Notes under the pieces: model-generated
Database searches by the model: none
Told to the model about the DNA's origin: nothing
What the model saw: only the letters and a program-made list of their open reading frames with translations
Translations under genes and position numbers: made by a program
In this document: positions 25,132 to 33,826 of the stretch, piece by piece
How positions within the stretch are numbered: position 1 is the first letter of the stretch
Layout: every line of letters begins with the position of its first letter
Source: Mesobacillus zeae
GTDB taxonomy: Bacteria > Bacillota > Bacilli > Bacillales > Cytobacillaceae
Direction of reading: 5' to 3'
Length of the DNA stretch: 64,000 nucleotides
Assembly (NCBI RefSeq): GCF_003570705.1
Contig: NZ_QWVT01000015.1
Coordinates: 248,001-312,000 of the forward strand

Positions 25132-27009
25132 TCATTTAACATACTTTCGATGATAATGGGACAAGGCCTGCAATGGAAAGATATAGCGGTAGCTGTGATA
25201 GTGAACATAAAATCCGCCTGCCATTGCTTGCCCCTTAGGATAATCTGTAGTCCAATCTTCTTTTTGCAGCGATTCAAGTAAATACGTGATTCCTCTTTGA
25301 ATTTCTTTGGTTGGACTTTCTTCAACTGCAATCAATGCATCAAGTGCCCAGGAGGTGTCCGTCAAGGTACTTATACCCAGTGGAACGTATTTATTTTGAA
25401 TATCGCTTAAACAGGATTCTCCCCAGCCGCCGTCCCTATTCTGAATGCTTTTTAACCAAGTTACTGCATGTTGTATGGTTTTATGGTTTGTTGATAATCC
25501 AACAGAAATAAGACCTGTGACTGCGGACCAGGTTCCATATAAATAACAAATTCCCCATCTTCCGTACCATGACCCATCCGTTTCTTGATATCTTAGCAGC
25601 CATTTTACCGCTTTTTTTACTGAAAGATGATTTCTTGGCAAATTTGTATAGTTGCCGAAAAATTCAAGGGTTCTTCCAGTTAAATCAGCTGATGAAGGGT
25701 CGGCGAACATAGACTTGCCTTTTTCAATTGGGAGTAACCCGAGCCATTTATTCTTGACATTTTTTTCAAAAGAAGCCCAACCACCGTCATCATTTTGCAT
25801 GGAGAATAGCCAATTTATACCCCGATCCCATGCCATATGGTTTTGTGGATTGATTAGAATCCCCCTGGCAATTGACCTTAGTGATGCTGTTGAGTCATCT
25901 ACATCCGGATTGAATGTGTTTACATCAGAAAACCCCCATCCACCTGGTAAACTATCTGTATTATGAATCACCCAATCACCGAATTTATGATGTTGGCGCT
26001 CTAGTAAGTACCGGTTTGCTTTTTTAACAACGGGATCATCAGGAGGAACTTCTGCAAGCTGCAGAGCAGAGTTAATTAACGAAGTATTCCATACATTGGC
26101 AGTTGTATATTGCATATGGGGCAACCCGTTTATTTCAGTTTTCATGGATTTCAAGCCATTTATAGCATTAATGATAAGCGGATCATTTTTTGAATATCCA
26201 AGTGATAGTAATGCAAATATCATTAAGAATGTTGAACTGTAATAACTGTAAAATGTCCCATCTGATTCAATGCGCTCCAGCATATATTTTTTTACTCGAT
26301 CAATCGCGAAGGAATGAAGCTGAGCCGGTAAGCCAATTAAACTTTTTACGCATACTTCCATAGATGAAAATACCGATCGCCACTCAGCATTAATTTCCCA
26401 TTCTTCTTCTCCAGTTCTTTTTAAAAATAAATCCGATAAATTCGGACACTGTTTCGTCTTTATCCTAAATTTTTTATCTGCCAAAATTAGAATAGGGGCT
26501 AGGTTTACTCTTCCAAAAACGGAAAATTGGTAAAAATTTATAGGGAATGAAAGGGGGAAAAGAATAACCTCGATTGGTATTGGGAAAAAAGCAGGCCATT
26601 TATACTGTCCTGTTAATGCAAGCATGATTTTTGTAAATACATTTACCTTTTCCATCCCGCCATGTGCAATAATAAAGCTTTTTGCAGCTTTCAGCCGTGG
26701 ATCTTCTTTCTTAAAATACCCTGAGTACAAAAGCCCGTAGTATGCTTCCAAAGTAGTCGTTAAGTTACCATCTTTTTCATCATAAAATAACTTCCAAGCT
26801 CCATTTTTTTCTTGTTTGTTGATGATTCTTGATGCAAGCCCTCGAATTAAATCTTCATCATTTATTTCCAATGTCCGTAATAAAATGATCATGTAAGCAT
26901 CTGTTGAAATTCCTGTTTCAAATGGATAGTTCCATGAACCATTGGGAGATTGATCTTTTTTAAGTATTTCGATTATCCATTTAATGCCTTGATAAGTATT
27001 AATCGTCAA
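25132..27009 (-). CDS. sqhC: Squalene-hopene cyclase family enzyme, probable sporulenol synthase
   Basis: The protein has 625 residues from TTG 27009. The catalytic acid motif D-x-D-D appears as FNPDVDDSTASLRSIARG (residues about 365-382). QW repeats that brace the alpha/alpha barrels are visible as QNDDGGWASFEKNV, YQETDGSWYGRWGICYLYGT and QNRDGGWGESCLSD. The N-terminal KKDQSPNGSWNYPFETG belongs to the same repeat class. In B. subtilis the homologue SqhC cyclises tetraprenyl-beta-curcumene to sporulenol, a spore lipid; spore genes nearby make that role likely here. Hopene formation from squalene is the alternative. It is divergent from the next gene. Confidence 0.9.
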   Translation of the reverse strand: MTINTYQGIKWIIEILKKDQSPNGSWNYPFETGISTDAYMIILLRTLEINDEDLIRGLASRIINKQEKNGAWKLFYDEKDGNLTTTLEAYYGLLYSGYFKKEDPRLKAAKSFIIAHGGMEKVNVFTKIMLALTGQYKWPAFFPIPIEVILFPLSFPINFYQFSVFGRVNLAPILILADKKFRIKTKQCPNLSDLFLKRTGEEEWEINAEWRSVFSSMEVCVKSLIGLPAQLHSFAIDRVKKYMLERIESDGTFYSYYSSTFLMIFALLSLGYSKNDPLIINAINGLKSMKTEINGLPHMQYTTANVWNTSLINSALQLAEVPPDDPVVKKANRYLLERQHHKFGDWVIHNTDSLPGGWGFSDVNTFNPDVDDSTASLRSIARGILINPQNHMAWDRGINWLFSMQNDDGGWASFEKNVKNKWLGLLPIEKGKSMFADPSSADLTGRTLEFFGNYTNLPRNHLSVKKAVKWLLRYQETDGSWYGRWGICYLYGTWSAVTGLISVGLSTNHKTIQHAVTWLKSIQNRDGGWGESCLSDIQNKYVPLGISTLTDTSWALDALIAVEESPTKEIQRGITYLLESLQKEDWTTDYPKGQAMAGGFYVHYHSYRYIFPLQALSHYHRKYVK

Positions 27010-27077
27010 ATATTCTCATTCCTTTCCCCAGTAAAAGTCCATCATTTATACATATTCACAGTATAGGAGGAGAATTC

Positions 27078-28220
27078 ATGAAGGAGGGATGGCGTATTTT
27101 TTTCAGAAGGAAATCAGAAAAAACTCCTATTGAAGTTATAAAGGAAGAATTAAAGAGAAGAAAAAAAATAACTATTGATAAGAGCTTAACTAAAGAAGAA
27201 GAGATGATCATACGCCAAATTAAGCTAAAAACAAAGGAATGGAATAAAAATAATGTTACTAGAACAAAAGCGTACCTGGATTTCTACCAACTTCACCCTG
27301 AAGTCCATTGGGCTTTCTTAGGACATATGGTGTCCCGAAATGGGGGTTGGAACATGACCGATTTAAAAGGTGAACTCCTATCCAATTTATTATCCAGAAA
27401 GGAAAAAAGCTCCTTTTTTTCCTTTCTGGAACGGGGAAATTGGCTTATCTTTGAAGATGCCTATCCACAGTTTTTACTATACCAAGAGAGCTTTAAAAGA
27501 AACAAACCGTTGTTTTCACTTTTTCGTTTTTTCAATATTTCTATCTTCATGGAAACCGTTTGGAGCTATTTTTGGAGAAATCAAAATAAATCTCTTCTTA
27601 CGATTGCCCTTATTATTAATGAACAAAATCATTTAGAAAAAAGGGTCGTTAAAAATCCAGTCTATATAAGCCAGGTCTTTAATACGCTGGAATTTAAACT
27701 GCAGGATGTATTGTCCTTTAATCACATTCTTTTTCCCTATCTTGATAATGGAACTTTAAATGTAGCGGGACAAACTCTTAATCAGTTCCAATCAGCACAT
27801 GAACGAATTTTATTAGGAAAGAGACTGTATGCAGTTCTTTTTAACAAAGATGTTTTAAAAAGCGCAGAACAGTGGGCAAAGAGTCACCCTCATACTGGAT
27901 CTAGAAAAGATTATTGGCCACATATTTTTAACAATGTCCATGAAGGATTACCAGGGAAGAAGTACGAAATTCGTTTGAAATCCTGTAGATTAAGACCTGG
28001 AGCAAGAAAAATTTATAGCCCTAACCTCGAAAGTGTATGGAAAAATGTAAAACATTTTGAATCGGAGGAGGGGGAATGGTTTGAAGACTTTCAAGTATTG
28101 GATTACTTTATAGAAAAAAATGAAGCACTCGATGGGGGGATACTAAGTGAATACTGTAAAACACTTGAAAGACTTGAACTTGCAGCCCTTGCGAAAAAGG
28201 CAATTTTTATATGGGATTAA
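27078..28220 (+). CDS. yppC: DUF2515 family protein (YppC-like)
   Basis: This 380-residue protein without membrane segments starts at ATG 27078 behind AGGAGGAGAATTC. Recognisable blocks are NNVTRTKAYLDFYQLHPEVH, WAFLGHMVSRNGGWNMTDLK, FLERGNWLIFEDAYPQFLLY and SHPHTGSRKDYWPHIFN. These agree with DUF2515/YppC as I remember it. The function is unknown. It is divergent from the terpene cyclase and partly overlaps the next membrane protein gene, suggesting a joint unit. Confidence 0.8.
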   Translation: MKEGWRIFFRRKSEKTPIEVIKEELKRRKKITIDKSLTKEEEMIIRQIKLKTKEWNKNNVTRTKAYLDFYQLHPEVHWAFLGHMVSRNGGWNMTDLKGELLSNLLSRKEKSSFFSFLERGNWLIFEDAYPQFLLYQESFKRNKPLFSLFRFFNISIFMETVWSYFWRNQNKSLLTIALIINEQNHLEKRVVKNPVYISQVFNTLEFKLQDVLSFNHILFPYLDNGTLNVAGQTLNQFQSAHERILLGKRLYAVLFNKDVLKSAEQWAKSHPHTGSRKDYWPHIFNNVHEGLPGKKYEIRLKSCRLRPGARKIYSPNLESVWKNVKHFESEEGEWFEDFQVLDYFIEKNEALDGGILSEYCKTLERLELAALAKKAIFIWD

Positions 28221-28599
28221 AAGCTATATTCCAGCAATGGTATTATCTTCTTTATTAGGAACCTATTTAGACCTTTTATTTATTGGGAAGCAACTTTATT
28301 TCTTCCCGAATAGGCCATTCCCGGCTGTTTTTTCTATTAATATATTATTTACATTGGTTGGGCTTCCAACCCTTATGGTGGTCATTATAAAGCTAATGCA
28401 AATGCGGAGTAAATGGAAGAGGGTGTTATTCATTGTATTCATTGGTTTAGGAATGGCTGCTCTCGAAAAAAAGGCAGAGGAATTAGGCTTTTTTGTTCAT
28501 TCTAAACAGTGGAACCATTTGTATACCTTGATAGGATATTGTCTATTTTTACTAGTTGTCTTTAGATTTCATCAATGGATTAACGAAAAACGATTATAA
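28147..28599 (+). CDS. CBO0543-type small membrane protein
   Basis: GTG 28147 follows GATGGGGGGATACTAA. The gene overlaps the end of the preceding one by 74 bases in another frame. The 150-residue product has four membrane helices (about residues 25-45, 60-85, 92-110 and 125-142). FIGKQLYFFPNRPFPAVFSI and a conserved-looking AALEKKAEELGFFVHSKQWNH resemble the CBO0543 family found in spore formers. The function is unknown. Confidence 0.7.
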   Translation: MNTVKHLKDLNLQPLRKRQFLYGIKSYIPAMVLSSLLGTYLDLLFIGKQLYFFPNRPFPAVFSINILFTLVGLPTLMVVIIKLMQMRSKWKRVLFIVFIGLGMAALEKKAEELGFFVHSKQWNHLYTLIGYCLFLLVVFRFHQWINEKRL

Positions 28600-28784
28600 A
28601 ATCAAGCGTTAGTCATTTGAAGAAATTACCCGGTACAGGAGTTCTCTAAGGTGGATATCCATAGAAGAACCATATAAGCTTTTTTTACGGGTAGAATTAA
28701 AGGTGTATTATTCTTTACGTTTAATAGTGAATAATAAGATTCAAAAAGTGGATAATAACCCTGTAAAAAAATTAGGAGGTTTTA

Positions 28785-29063
28785 ATAGTTGGTGTATTTT
28801 CTACTTCGCCAACAACTATGGATAACTGTATTGAGGAATGTGTAAAGTGCGCTAGGGCATGTGAGGAGTGTTTAACAGCATGTTTACAAGAACCGGATGT
28901 CCAGGCGAGAATAATGTGTATCCAAATGTTGAATGACTGTGCAGAGATTTGTTTTGAAGAAGTGGCTCTAATGGCACGAAACAGCCAGTTTTCCAATCAG
29001 CATTGCAAACTTTGTGCTGATATTTGTGATGCATGTGCGGGTCATTGCGAGCAATTATATGAA
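28785..29063 (+). pseudogene. DUF326 (Csp-type) cysteine-rich four-helix protein, truncated
   Basis: The frame is rich in cysteine: DNCIEECVKCARACEECLTA, QMLNDCAEICFEE and HCKLCADICDACAGHCEQ, with 14 Cys in about 77 residues spaced as in copper-storage proteins of the DUF326 family. These four-helix bundles bind copper(I) with inward-facing cysteines. AGGAGGT (28774-28780) is followed by ATA 28785, which opens VGVFSTSP in frame; the first ATG is 28818. The last helix is missing because the frame runs on directly into an unrelated XerS fragment from about 29064. The product is a chimera ending at 29207. Confidence 0.65.
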
Positions 29064-29663
29064 AACTTTAGACTATTTGTTGCAAAGGACTATGGGGAAA
29101 TAAATAAAGCAAATAAACGCATCACTACATTTCACGAAATGAATAAGGAACGTGATACTGCTATTGTATCTTTATTCCTGGGATCAGGTTTAAGTTATCT
29201 GAACTAGTATGGTCAAATTTAGAGGATATCGATTTAAAAAAACAGTGTAAGAGTAATCAGAAAAGGTAACAAAGAACAGTATGTGTACTTTAGCGAGCAA
29301 GCAATGACTGATTTTAAAGCATATCTGAATAATAGGGGTAATAAATACAAAATCCCTAAAGAAAATAAAGCGGTTTTTGTTGCTGCTTCTATGGGACCTG
29401 AAGGAACCACAAGAAGACTGTCAGCAAAAGCTATCGAAAAACTAATTGAAAAATACGCAATTTCATTTGGAAAACCATCCTTATCAGTACACAAATTAAG
29501 ACATTCATTCGCTACAAGGTATCATGCTGAAATTAACGATGTACCCAAGTTAAGAAGACAACTTGGCCATTCCTCAATTGAAACAACAATGATATACACG
29601 CATTTAAAAAACGAGGATCTAAAAAATGCAATTAATAAACTTAATATGCCAAAAGAACAATGA
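29064..29663 (+). pseudogene. Relic of tyrosine recombinase XerS
   Basis: From about 29064 the frame reads NFRLFVAKDYGEINKANKRI, HEMNKERDTAIVSLFLGSGL. After frame breaks near 29185 and 29245 it continues VRVIRKGNKEQYVYFSEQAM and SVHKLRHSFATRYHAEINDV, then LRRQLGHSSIETTMIYTHLK. The last parts hold the H-x-L-R-H-x-F, L-G-H and Y-T-H motifs of tyrosine recombinases, with the catalytic Tyr in MIYTH. The N-terminal half is absent and at least two frameshifts are present. XerS resolves chromosome dimers in lactic streptococci and related proteins occur as accessory copies in bacilli. This copy is dead. Confidence 0.75.
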
Positions 29664-30098
29664 TTACTAATGTAGGTAGATTCTCTTCAACGGACATCAG
29701 CAATTAGAGGTAAGGGTTAAAAATAAACATCATTTCTCTAGTTTACATAATATAAATTCTAGGAAGTTCTATGTAGTTTGTTGTTTCGTGTCTCAATTGT
29801 TAAGTATACTCAAAATAGTGAGACGAGATTGATTTTTTTAATCAAACTGCTCTGGTTTATAATTACGGTCTAAGAATCGTTTTTTAGCAAAAAAACAAGG
29901 ACAAATGATTAGTAGTCCTTGATCATACGTCCTTGTTTTGGAGTTTCGTCTATTTTTAAAGTGTATTATCTCTGTTTCATTTTGAAATTAAGTTCAGCAT
30001 TTCCATGGTCTTGTTTTTATAACTTTACATAATACCTTTATATAAAGTTATTATTTACTTTTATTTCCACAGATGTTGATTGTCATTATGTTTTGCTG
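29664..30098. other. Gene-free stretch with one bidirectional hairpin
   Basis: No coding frame with a ribosome binding site was found. The only clear structure is the hairpin at 29892-29939. This interval marks the border between the decayed accessory half and the conserved half of the window. Confidence 0.55.
29892..29939. terminator. Bidirectional terminator-like hairpin
   Basis: AAAACAAGGAC (29892-29902) pairs with GTCCTTGTTTT (29929-29939). An inner alternative pairing AAGGAC/GTCCTT exists. Runs of A before and T after suit both strands. Confidence 0.65.
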
Positions 30099-30557
30099 TC
30101 ATGGTGTCATTCCGATATGTGTGACGATTAGGACGGCTGCTGTTGTAAAAATTGCCATATGGACTTGTTTTTTTGTTTTATCCCGTTTTTGGCTGATTTT
30201 AGCTCCCAGCACTATTGCAAGGAGGATTGCGATTACGCCTGTAAGACCCACCCACTCCCTGCCTGTCAGTTCCCCTTCAATGATATACATGATTGTTCCG
30301 TGGCTGACAGCTGCAACAACGGCTAGGATGCCGAATGGGATATGAATTTTCTGGCTGTTTCTGTACGCCTTTGCTGCCTTCGTTTTGCCGACAATCCTCC
30401 GCAATACAGGACGCCCCCACTTTCTCAGCGGAAACAGCAATCCTGCTGCTACAGCAAATGCAATGATGCTCCATCCCAAGATTTCACCCATACTCGCATT
30501 GAGGCCGATGACATTTCCAAGCACTCCTGGCGTAAGCAAAAAGGACTGGTTCATCAT
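30099..30557 (-). CDS. Four-helix membrane protein, possibly haem-binding
   Basis: The product has 152 residues with four membrane segments (about 25-43, 72-92, 104-120 and 133-150). GGAGGCGAAT precedes two ATG codons. Histidines occur at helix edges: KIHIPFGILAVVAAVSHGTI and KKQVHMAIFTTAAVLIVTH. Paired histidines about 13-14 residues apart in two helices are the arrangement of b-type cytochrome/ferric reductase domains. A haem-binding role is possible but not shown. I do not recognise the exact family. Confidence 0.65.
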   Translation of the reverse strand: MMNQSFLLTPGVLGNVIGLNASMGEILGWSIIAFAVAAGLLFPLRKWGRPVLRRIVGKTKAAKAYRNSQKIHIPFGILAVVAAVSHGTIMYIIEGELTGREWVGLTGVIAILLAIVLGAKISQKRDKTKKQVHMAIFTTAAVLIVTHIGMTP

Positions 30558-30681
30558 ATTCGCCTCCAGTTTACTAGCTATCTTACACTTATATTTTACC
30601 TCGAATTCAGAAATTTAACCATTATTTTCAGAAAGTTCAGCGCTTGTTCAAAAACAACTTTTTCCATAAAAAAAATCCAGG

Positions 30682-31173
30682 CTACGCCTGAATAATTGAT
30701 CTCTGCTGCTGCGCTGCCATGGTTAAATATTGCCTTGGTGTCCCGTAGTAAATAATATCATTATACTCTGGGTAACTAGACTCAAATTGGACGAGAATAG
30801 GACAATCCAAAAGCCAAGGATGGTTGGTGAAAAATGATTGGTCACCATAAACCATTCCTGTCAGCGCCAAGCTGAGCTCCCGCTTAAAAATCATGTAACG
30901 AACCTTGGATATCTTTTCATCAAACTCCCCACCGCTGATATATACCTTGCAAAGTAGGAGATATTCCCCGTTTCTTGTTGTCCATTCTCCAAGCACTTCA
31001 TCACGCAAATCATAATCAATGCTCCCCGTATTGTATCTCGCTCCAATGGACAGGAAAATCTCCCCTGTTTTATCTGAATGAGTCAATGTATATTTTCTTC
31101 CTTCAATTGGCGCAAATTGAGAAGCGGGAGGCATATATTGGACATGCAGTTTATCAGGATTGAACTTGTTCAT
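30682..31173 (-). CDS. Staygreen family protein
   Basis: This is a 163-residue cytosolic protein. Its layout matches the staygreen (SGR) domain: FNPDKLHVQY at the start, RKYTLTHSDKTGEIFLSIG, RDEVLGEWTTRNGEYLL, FKRELSLALTGMVYGDQSFF, NHPWLLDCPILVQFESSYPE and YYGTPRQYL. Plant SGR is a Mg-dechelatase of chlorophyll a. Bacterial relatives occur in non-photosynthetic bacilli, where the substrate is unknown. AAGGAGTTCTTTAGAC precedes the ATG. It lies alone between two unrelated minus-strand genes. Confidence 0.85.
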   Translation of the reverse strand: MNKFNPDKLHVQYMPPASQFAPIEGRKYTLTHSDKTGEIFLSIGARYNTGSIDYDLRDEVLGEWTTRNGEYLLLCKVYISGGEFDEKISKVRYMIFKRELSLALTGMVYGDQSFFTNHPWLLDCPILVQFESSYPEYNDIIYYGTPRQYLTMAAQQQRSIIQA

Positions 31174-31252
31174 GTCTAAAGAACTCCTTTCTTGAAAAAA
31201 GCTCTTTTCTTACATTAGCCTATGTTCAAGAAGGTCCTTTCGTGACAGGGGC

Positions 31253-32053
31253 CTATTTCTCTTTTGATCTCCAATGGAAAATGCCTTTTCTTTCTTTTTG
31301 AGTTCCGGTTTTCTTAACGTATGTTTTCGAAAGCACCCATTTTCCATCCTTATAAACCCAATGAGATACTACAGAGGCTATTGCGTCTGCCTGATAGGCA
31401 CCGCTGACCCGTTGTATACCTTTCAAACCATATTCTCCGCTCTCAAGCTTTACGGGCTCTAGTAATCCATAAGGCTGTACCATTAGCTCCGTCGGTTCAT
31501 TCAGTTTTCCGTCCTGGTAAAGTCCCAGCCGCTCATAATCCGCTTTTCGGCTCGACAAGTCAAAAGTATATGTCTTGCCTGTCTGGTCTAGAGTGATGGA
31601 TGCCTTATATCCATCCTCAAATTGACTTGTAACCTGTAATGGATCCGGTACAGTCAGATTACTTGCAACCCCGTATTTCATTGTATACAGGAAGTAGTTT
31701 GATAAACCCCCGCTTCCGCCTGTCGGGATTCCTACGAACATATCTTTGATACCATCATGGTTCAAGTCTTTCAATGTAAGCTCAGGGTCGTACCCGCCAG
31801 GAAGTTTGATTGTTAGCTTCTGTCCATGAGAAGTTATTGTTTCTAATAGGACGGCTTTCAAATAAGCTGAGTTTTCTTCAAATGAAACGCCTTTCAAAAG
31901 TATCGTATCTTTCTTATTATCACCCGTCACATCCGCTTTTTTCTTAACAAAAATTTTCGGTTCCTCCAATGCACTGACTGCGTTAACACTGGATATAGCA
32001 AACAGGGATAGCAGCACAATGGAAGATATCGCAAACAGAAGGCTTTTCCTCAC
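31253..32053 (-). CDS. Secreted protein with calcium-type FG-GAP/VCBS motifs
   Basis: GTG 32053 follows GAGGAGTAATT. The 266-residue product has a signal peptide (RKSLLFAISSIVLLSLFAIS, cleavage near A-V-S-A). Two Asp-rich loops resemble calcium-binding VCBS/FG-GAP sites: DVTGDNKKDTILLKG and DLNHDGIKDMFVGIPTGGSG. The remainder is beta-rich and ends basic. It is probably an exported surface or spore-associated protein; the function is unknown. It lies in the gap between alsT and the staygreen gene, all on the minus strand. Confidence 0.75.
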   Translation of the reverse strand: MRKSLLFAISSIVLLSLFAISSVNAVSALEEPKIFVKKKADVTGDNKKDTILLKGVSFEENSAYLKAVLLETITSHGQKLTIKLPGGYDPELTLKDLNHDGIKDMFVGIPTGGSGGLSNYFLYTMKYGVASNLTVPDPLQVTSQFEDGYKASITLDQTGKTYTFDLSSRKADYERLGLYQDGKLNEPTELMVQPYGLLEPVKLESGEYGLKGIQRVSGAYQADAIASVVSHWVYKDGKWVLSKTYVKKTGTQKERKGIFHWRSKEK

Positions 32054-32112
32054 AATTACTCCTCCTCAAATCTGTTTGCTCATAGCATGCCCGTTAGTGG
32101 AAGAAAAATGTA

Positions 32113-32141
32113 AAAAACCCTCTGGATTTCAGAGGGTTTTT
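32113..32141 (-). terminator. Terminator of the alsT gene
   Basis: AAAAACCCTCTG and CAGAGGGTTTTT form a stem with a five-base loop, directly after the alsT stop. A and T runs flank it on both sides. Confidence 0.88.
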
Positions 32142-32145
32142 CATA

Positions 32146-33588
32146 TTAAAGCATTGTTTCTTTTTTGTCGTCACCTTTCGCTTCCCATGACTCAATTCCC
32201 GTCAGACCAGGAATCGAATCAGAATAAAATACAGGGTCTTTTCCTTCTCTTCTCTGGTTTCGGTAATCCTTCAAAGCAGCTAACGCAATCTTTGCGAGCA
32301 TCGCTATCGCTGCAAGGTTGATTAACGCCATGATTCCCATAAAGAGGTCGGCCAGGTTCCAAACAATCTTCAGGTCAACAAGGGAACCGAAAATAACCAT
32401 GCCGATCACTGCAAGCCGGTAAATGAAAATGGCTAGCCTGCTATTCTTGATAAATTCAATATTGGTTTCACCATAATAGTAATTCCCGATGATAGAAGAA
32501 AATGCAAACAAGAAAATAGCGGCTCCGATAAACTCAGGTGCCCAGGATCCTACATGCTCTGTCAATGCAACTTGTGTGAGCTGGATACCGTCAAGTTTAG
32601 GATTTTCGTATGCTCCTGACAGGATGATAATAAAAGCTGTAGCGGAACAAATCAGGATGGTATCAACAAATACGCCGAGCGTCTGGATAAGCCCTTGTTT
32701 CGCTGGGTGAGAAACGGCTGCTGTTGCAGCGGCATTTGGAGCACTTCCCATACCGGCTTCGTTAGAGAACAAGCCCCGCTTGACTCCCATTAGAACAGCT
32801 GCACCCATTCCGCCGCCAACGGCTTGTCTAACGCCGAATGCGTCTTCGATAATCAATTTAAGCATGGAAGGTACTTCCGTAATGTTGATGATAACGATAT
32901 AGAGGGCGAGGATTAGGTATAGGACAGCCATAATTGGCACGATGACCTGTGAGACGTGGGCAATCCGGTTAACACCACCGAAAATGATAGCCGCAGTAAG
33001 TACTGCCAATACCATTCCGATCCAGAAACGGTCAATTCCAAACGCGTCATGGAATGCAAGGGAGATTGTATTGGACTGGACAGAATTGAATACAAGTCCA
33101 AAACAGAAAGTAATGATAACCGCGAACAGGATGCCCATCCAGCGTTTATTCAAGCCGCGTTCCATATAATAAGCGGGTCCCCCACGGTATCCATCTTTAT
33201 CTTTTACTTTATAAATTTGAGCAAGCGTGCTTTCGATGAAACTAGAAGCTGCGCCAATAAATGCAATCAGCCACATCCAGAAAACTGCTCCAGGTCCGCC
33301 TGCTGAAATTGCGGTGGCTACACCTGCCAGGTTTCCTGTACCAACCCTTGAAGCTGCACTGATACAAAAAGCCTGAAATGAAGAAATTCCCCGCTTACCT
33401 TCTGCCGATATAGCGGATTTGTCCCCGAGAATCCGGAACATCTCCAAAAAATAGCGGAACTGGACGAACCTCGTTTTAAACGAGAAATAAACGCCGAGCG
33501 TTATTAGGACAGTAATAAGGACCTTCACCCATAAAAAGTCGTTCAATTCGGTGACAGCAAAATTAATACCATTTAAAAAATTTTCCAT
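32146..33588 (-). CDS. alsT: AGCS family alanine/glutamine:cation symporter
   Basis: The start is ATG 33588, behind AAGGAGATTTTTA; the upstream in-frame start at 33621 lacks a site. The 480-residue permease has about ten membrane helices. AGCS features include SRVGTGNLAGVATAISAGGP, AVFWMWLIAFIGAASSFIE, KDKDGYRGGPAYYMERGL and KRGLFSNEAGMGSAPNAAA, the last being the family signature with N-E-A-G. It imports alanine or glutamine with sodium or protons. The position downstream of parC matches B. subtilis alsT. Confidence 0.93.
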   Translation of the reverse strand: MENFLNGINFAVTELNDFLWVKVLITVLITLGVYFSFKTRFVQFRYFLEMFRILGDKSAISAEGKRGISSFQAFCISAASRVGTGNLAGVATAISAGGPGAVFWMWLIAFIGAASSFIESTLAQIYKVKDKDGYRGGPAYYMERGLNKRWMGILFAVIITFCFGLVFNSVQSNTISLAFHDAFGIDRFWIGMVLAVLTAAIIFGGVNRIAHVSQVIVPIMAVLYLILALYIVIINITEVPSMLKLIIEDAFGVRQAVGGGMGAAVLMGVKRGLFSNEAGMGSAPNAAATAAVSHPAKQGLIQTLGVFVDTILICSATAFIIILSGAYENPKLDGIQLTQVALTEHVGSWAPEFIGAAIFLFAFSSIIGNYYYGETNIEFIKNSRLAIFIYRLAVIGMVIFGSLVDLKIVWNLADLFMGIMALINLAAIAMLAKIALAALKDYRNQRREGKDPVFYSDSIPGLTGIESWEAKGDDKKETML

Positions 33589-33753
33589 TAAAAATCTCCT
33601 TCGAAGTAAAAATATCCGCAAAAATATTTCAGTATAACGTTAAATATAACAAATTATCTTTCTTTTCACAATATGAGAAATTTCACTCCTTTTGAATTAC
33701 CGGCTGTTATGCATGAAAGAAACAATACATTTTACCCTTTGAAATACAAAAGA

Positions 33754-33784
33754 AAACCCCGGTACATCAACCGTACAGGGGTTT
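33754..33784 (-). terminator. Terminator of the parE-parC operon
   Basis: AAACCCCGGTAC and GTACAGGGGTTT pair with one mismatch and a seven-base loop, downstream of the parC stop on the minus strand. Confidence 0.85.
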
Positions 33785-33826
33785 AGTATAATTTTTTAAC
33801 ACATTAGAGCTGATTACTATTAAAAA

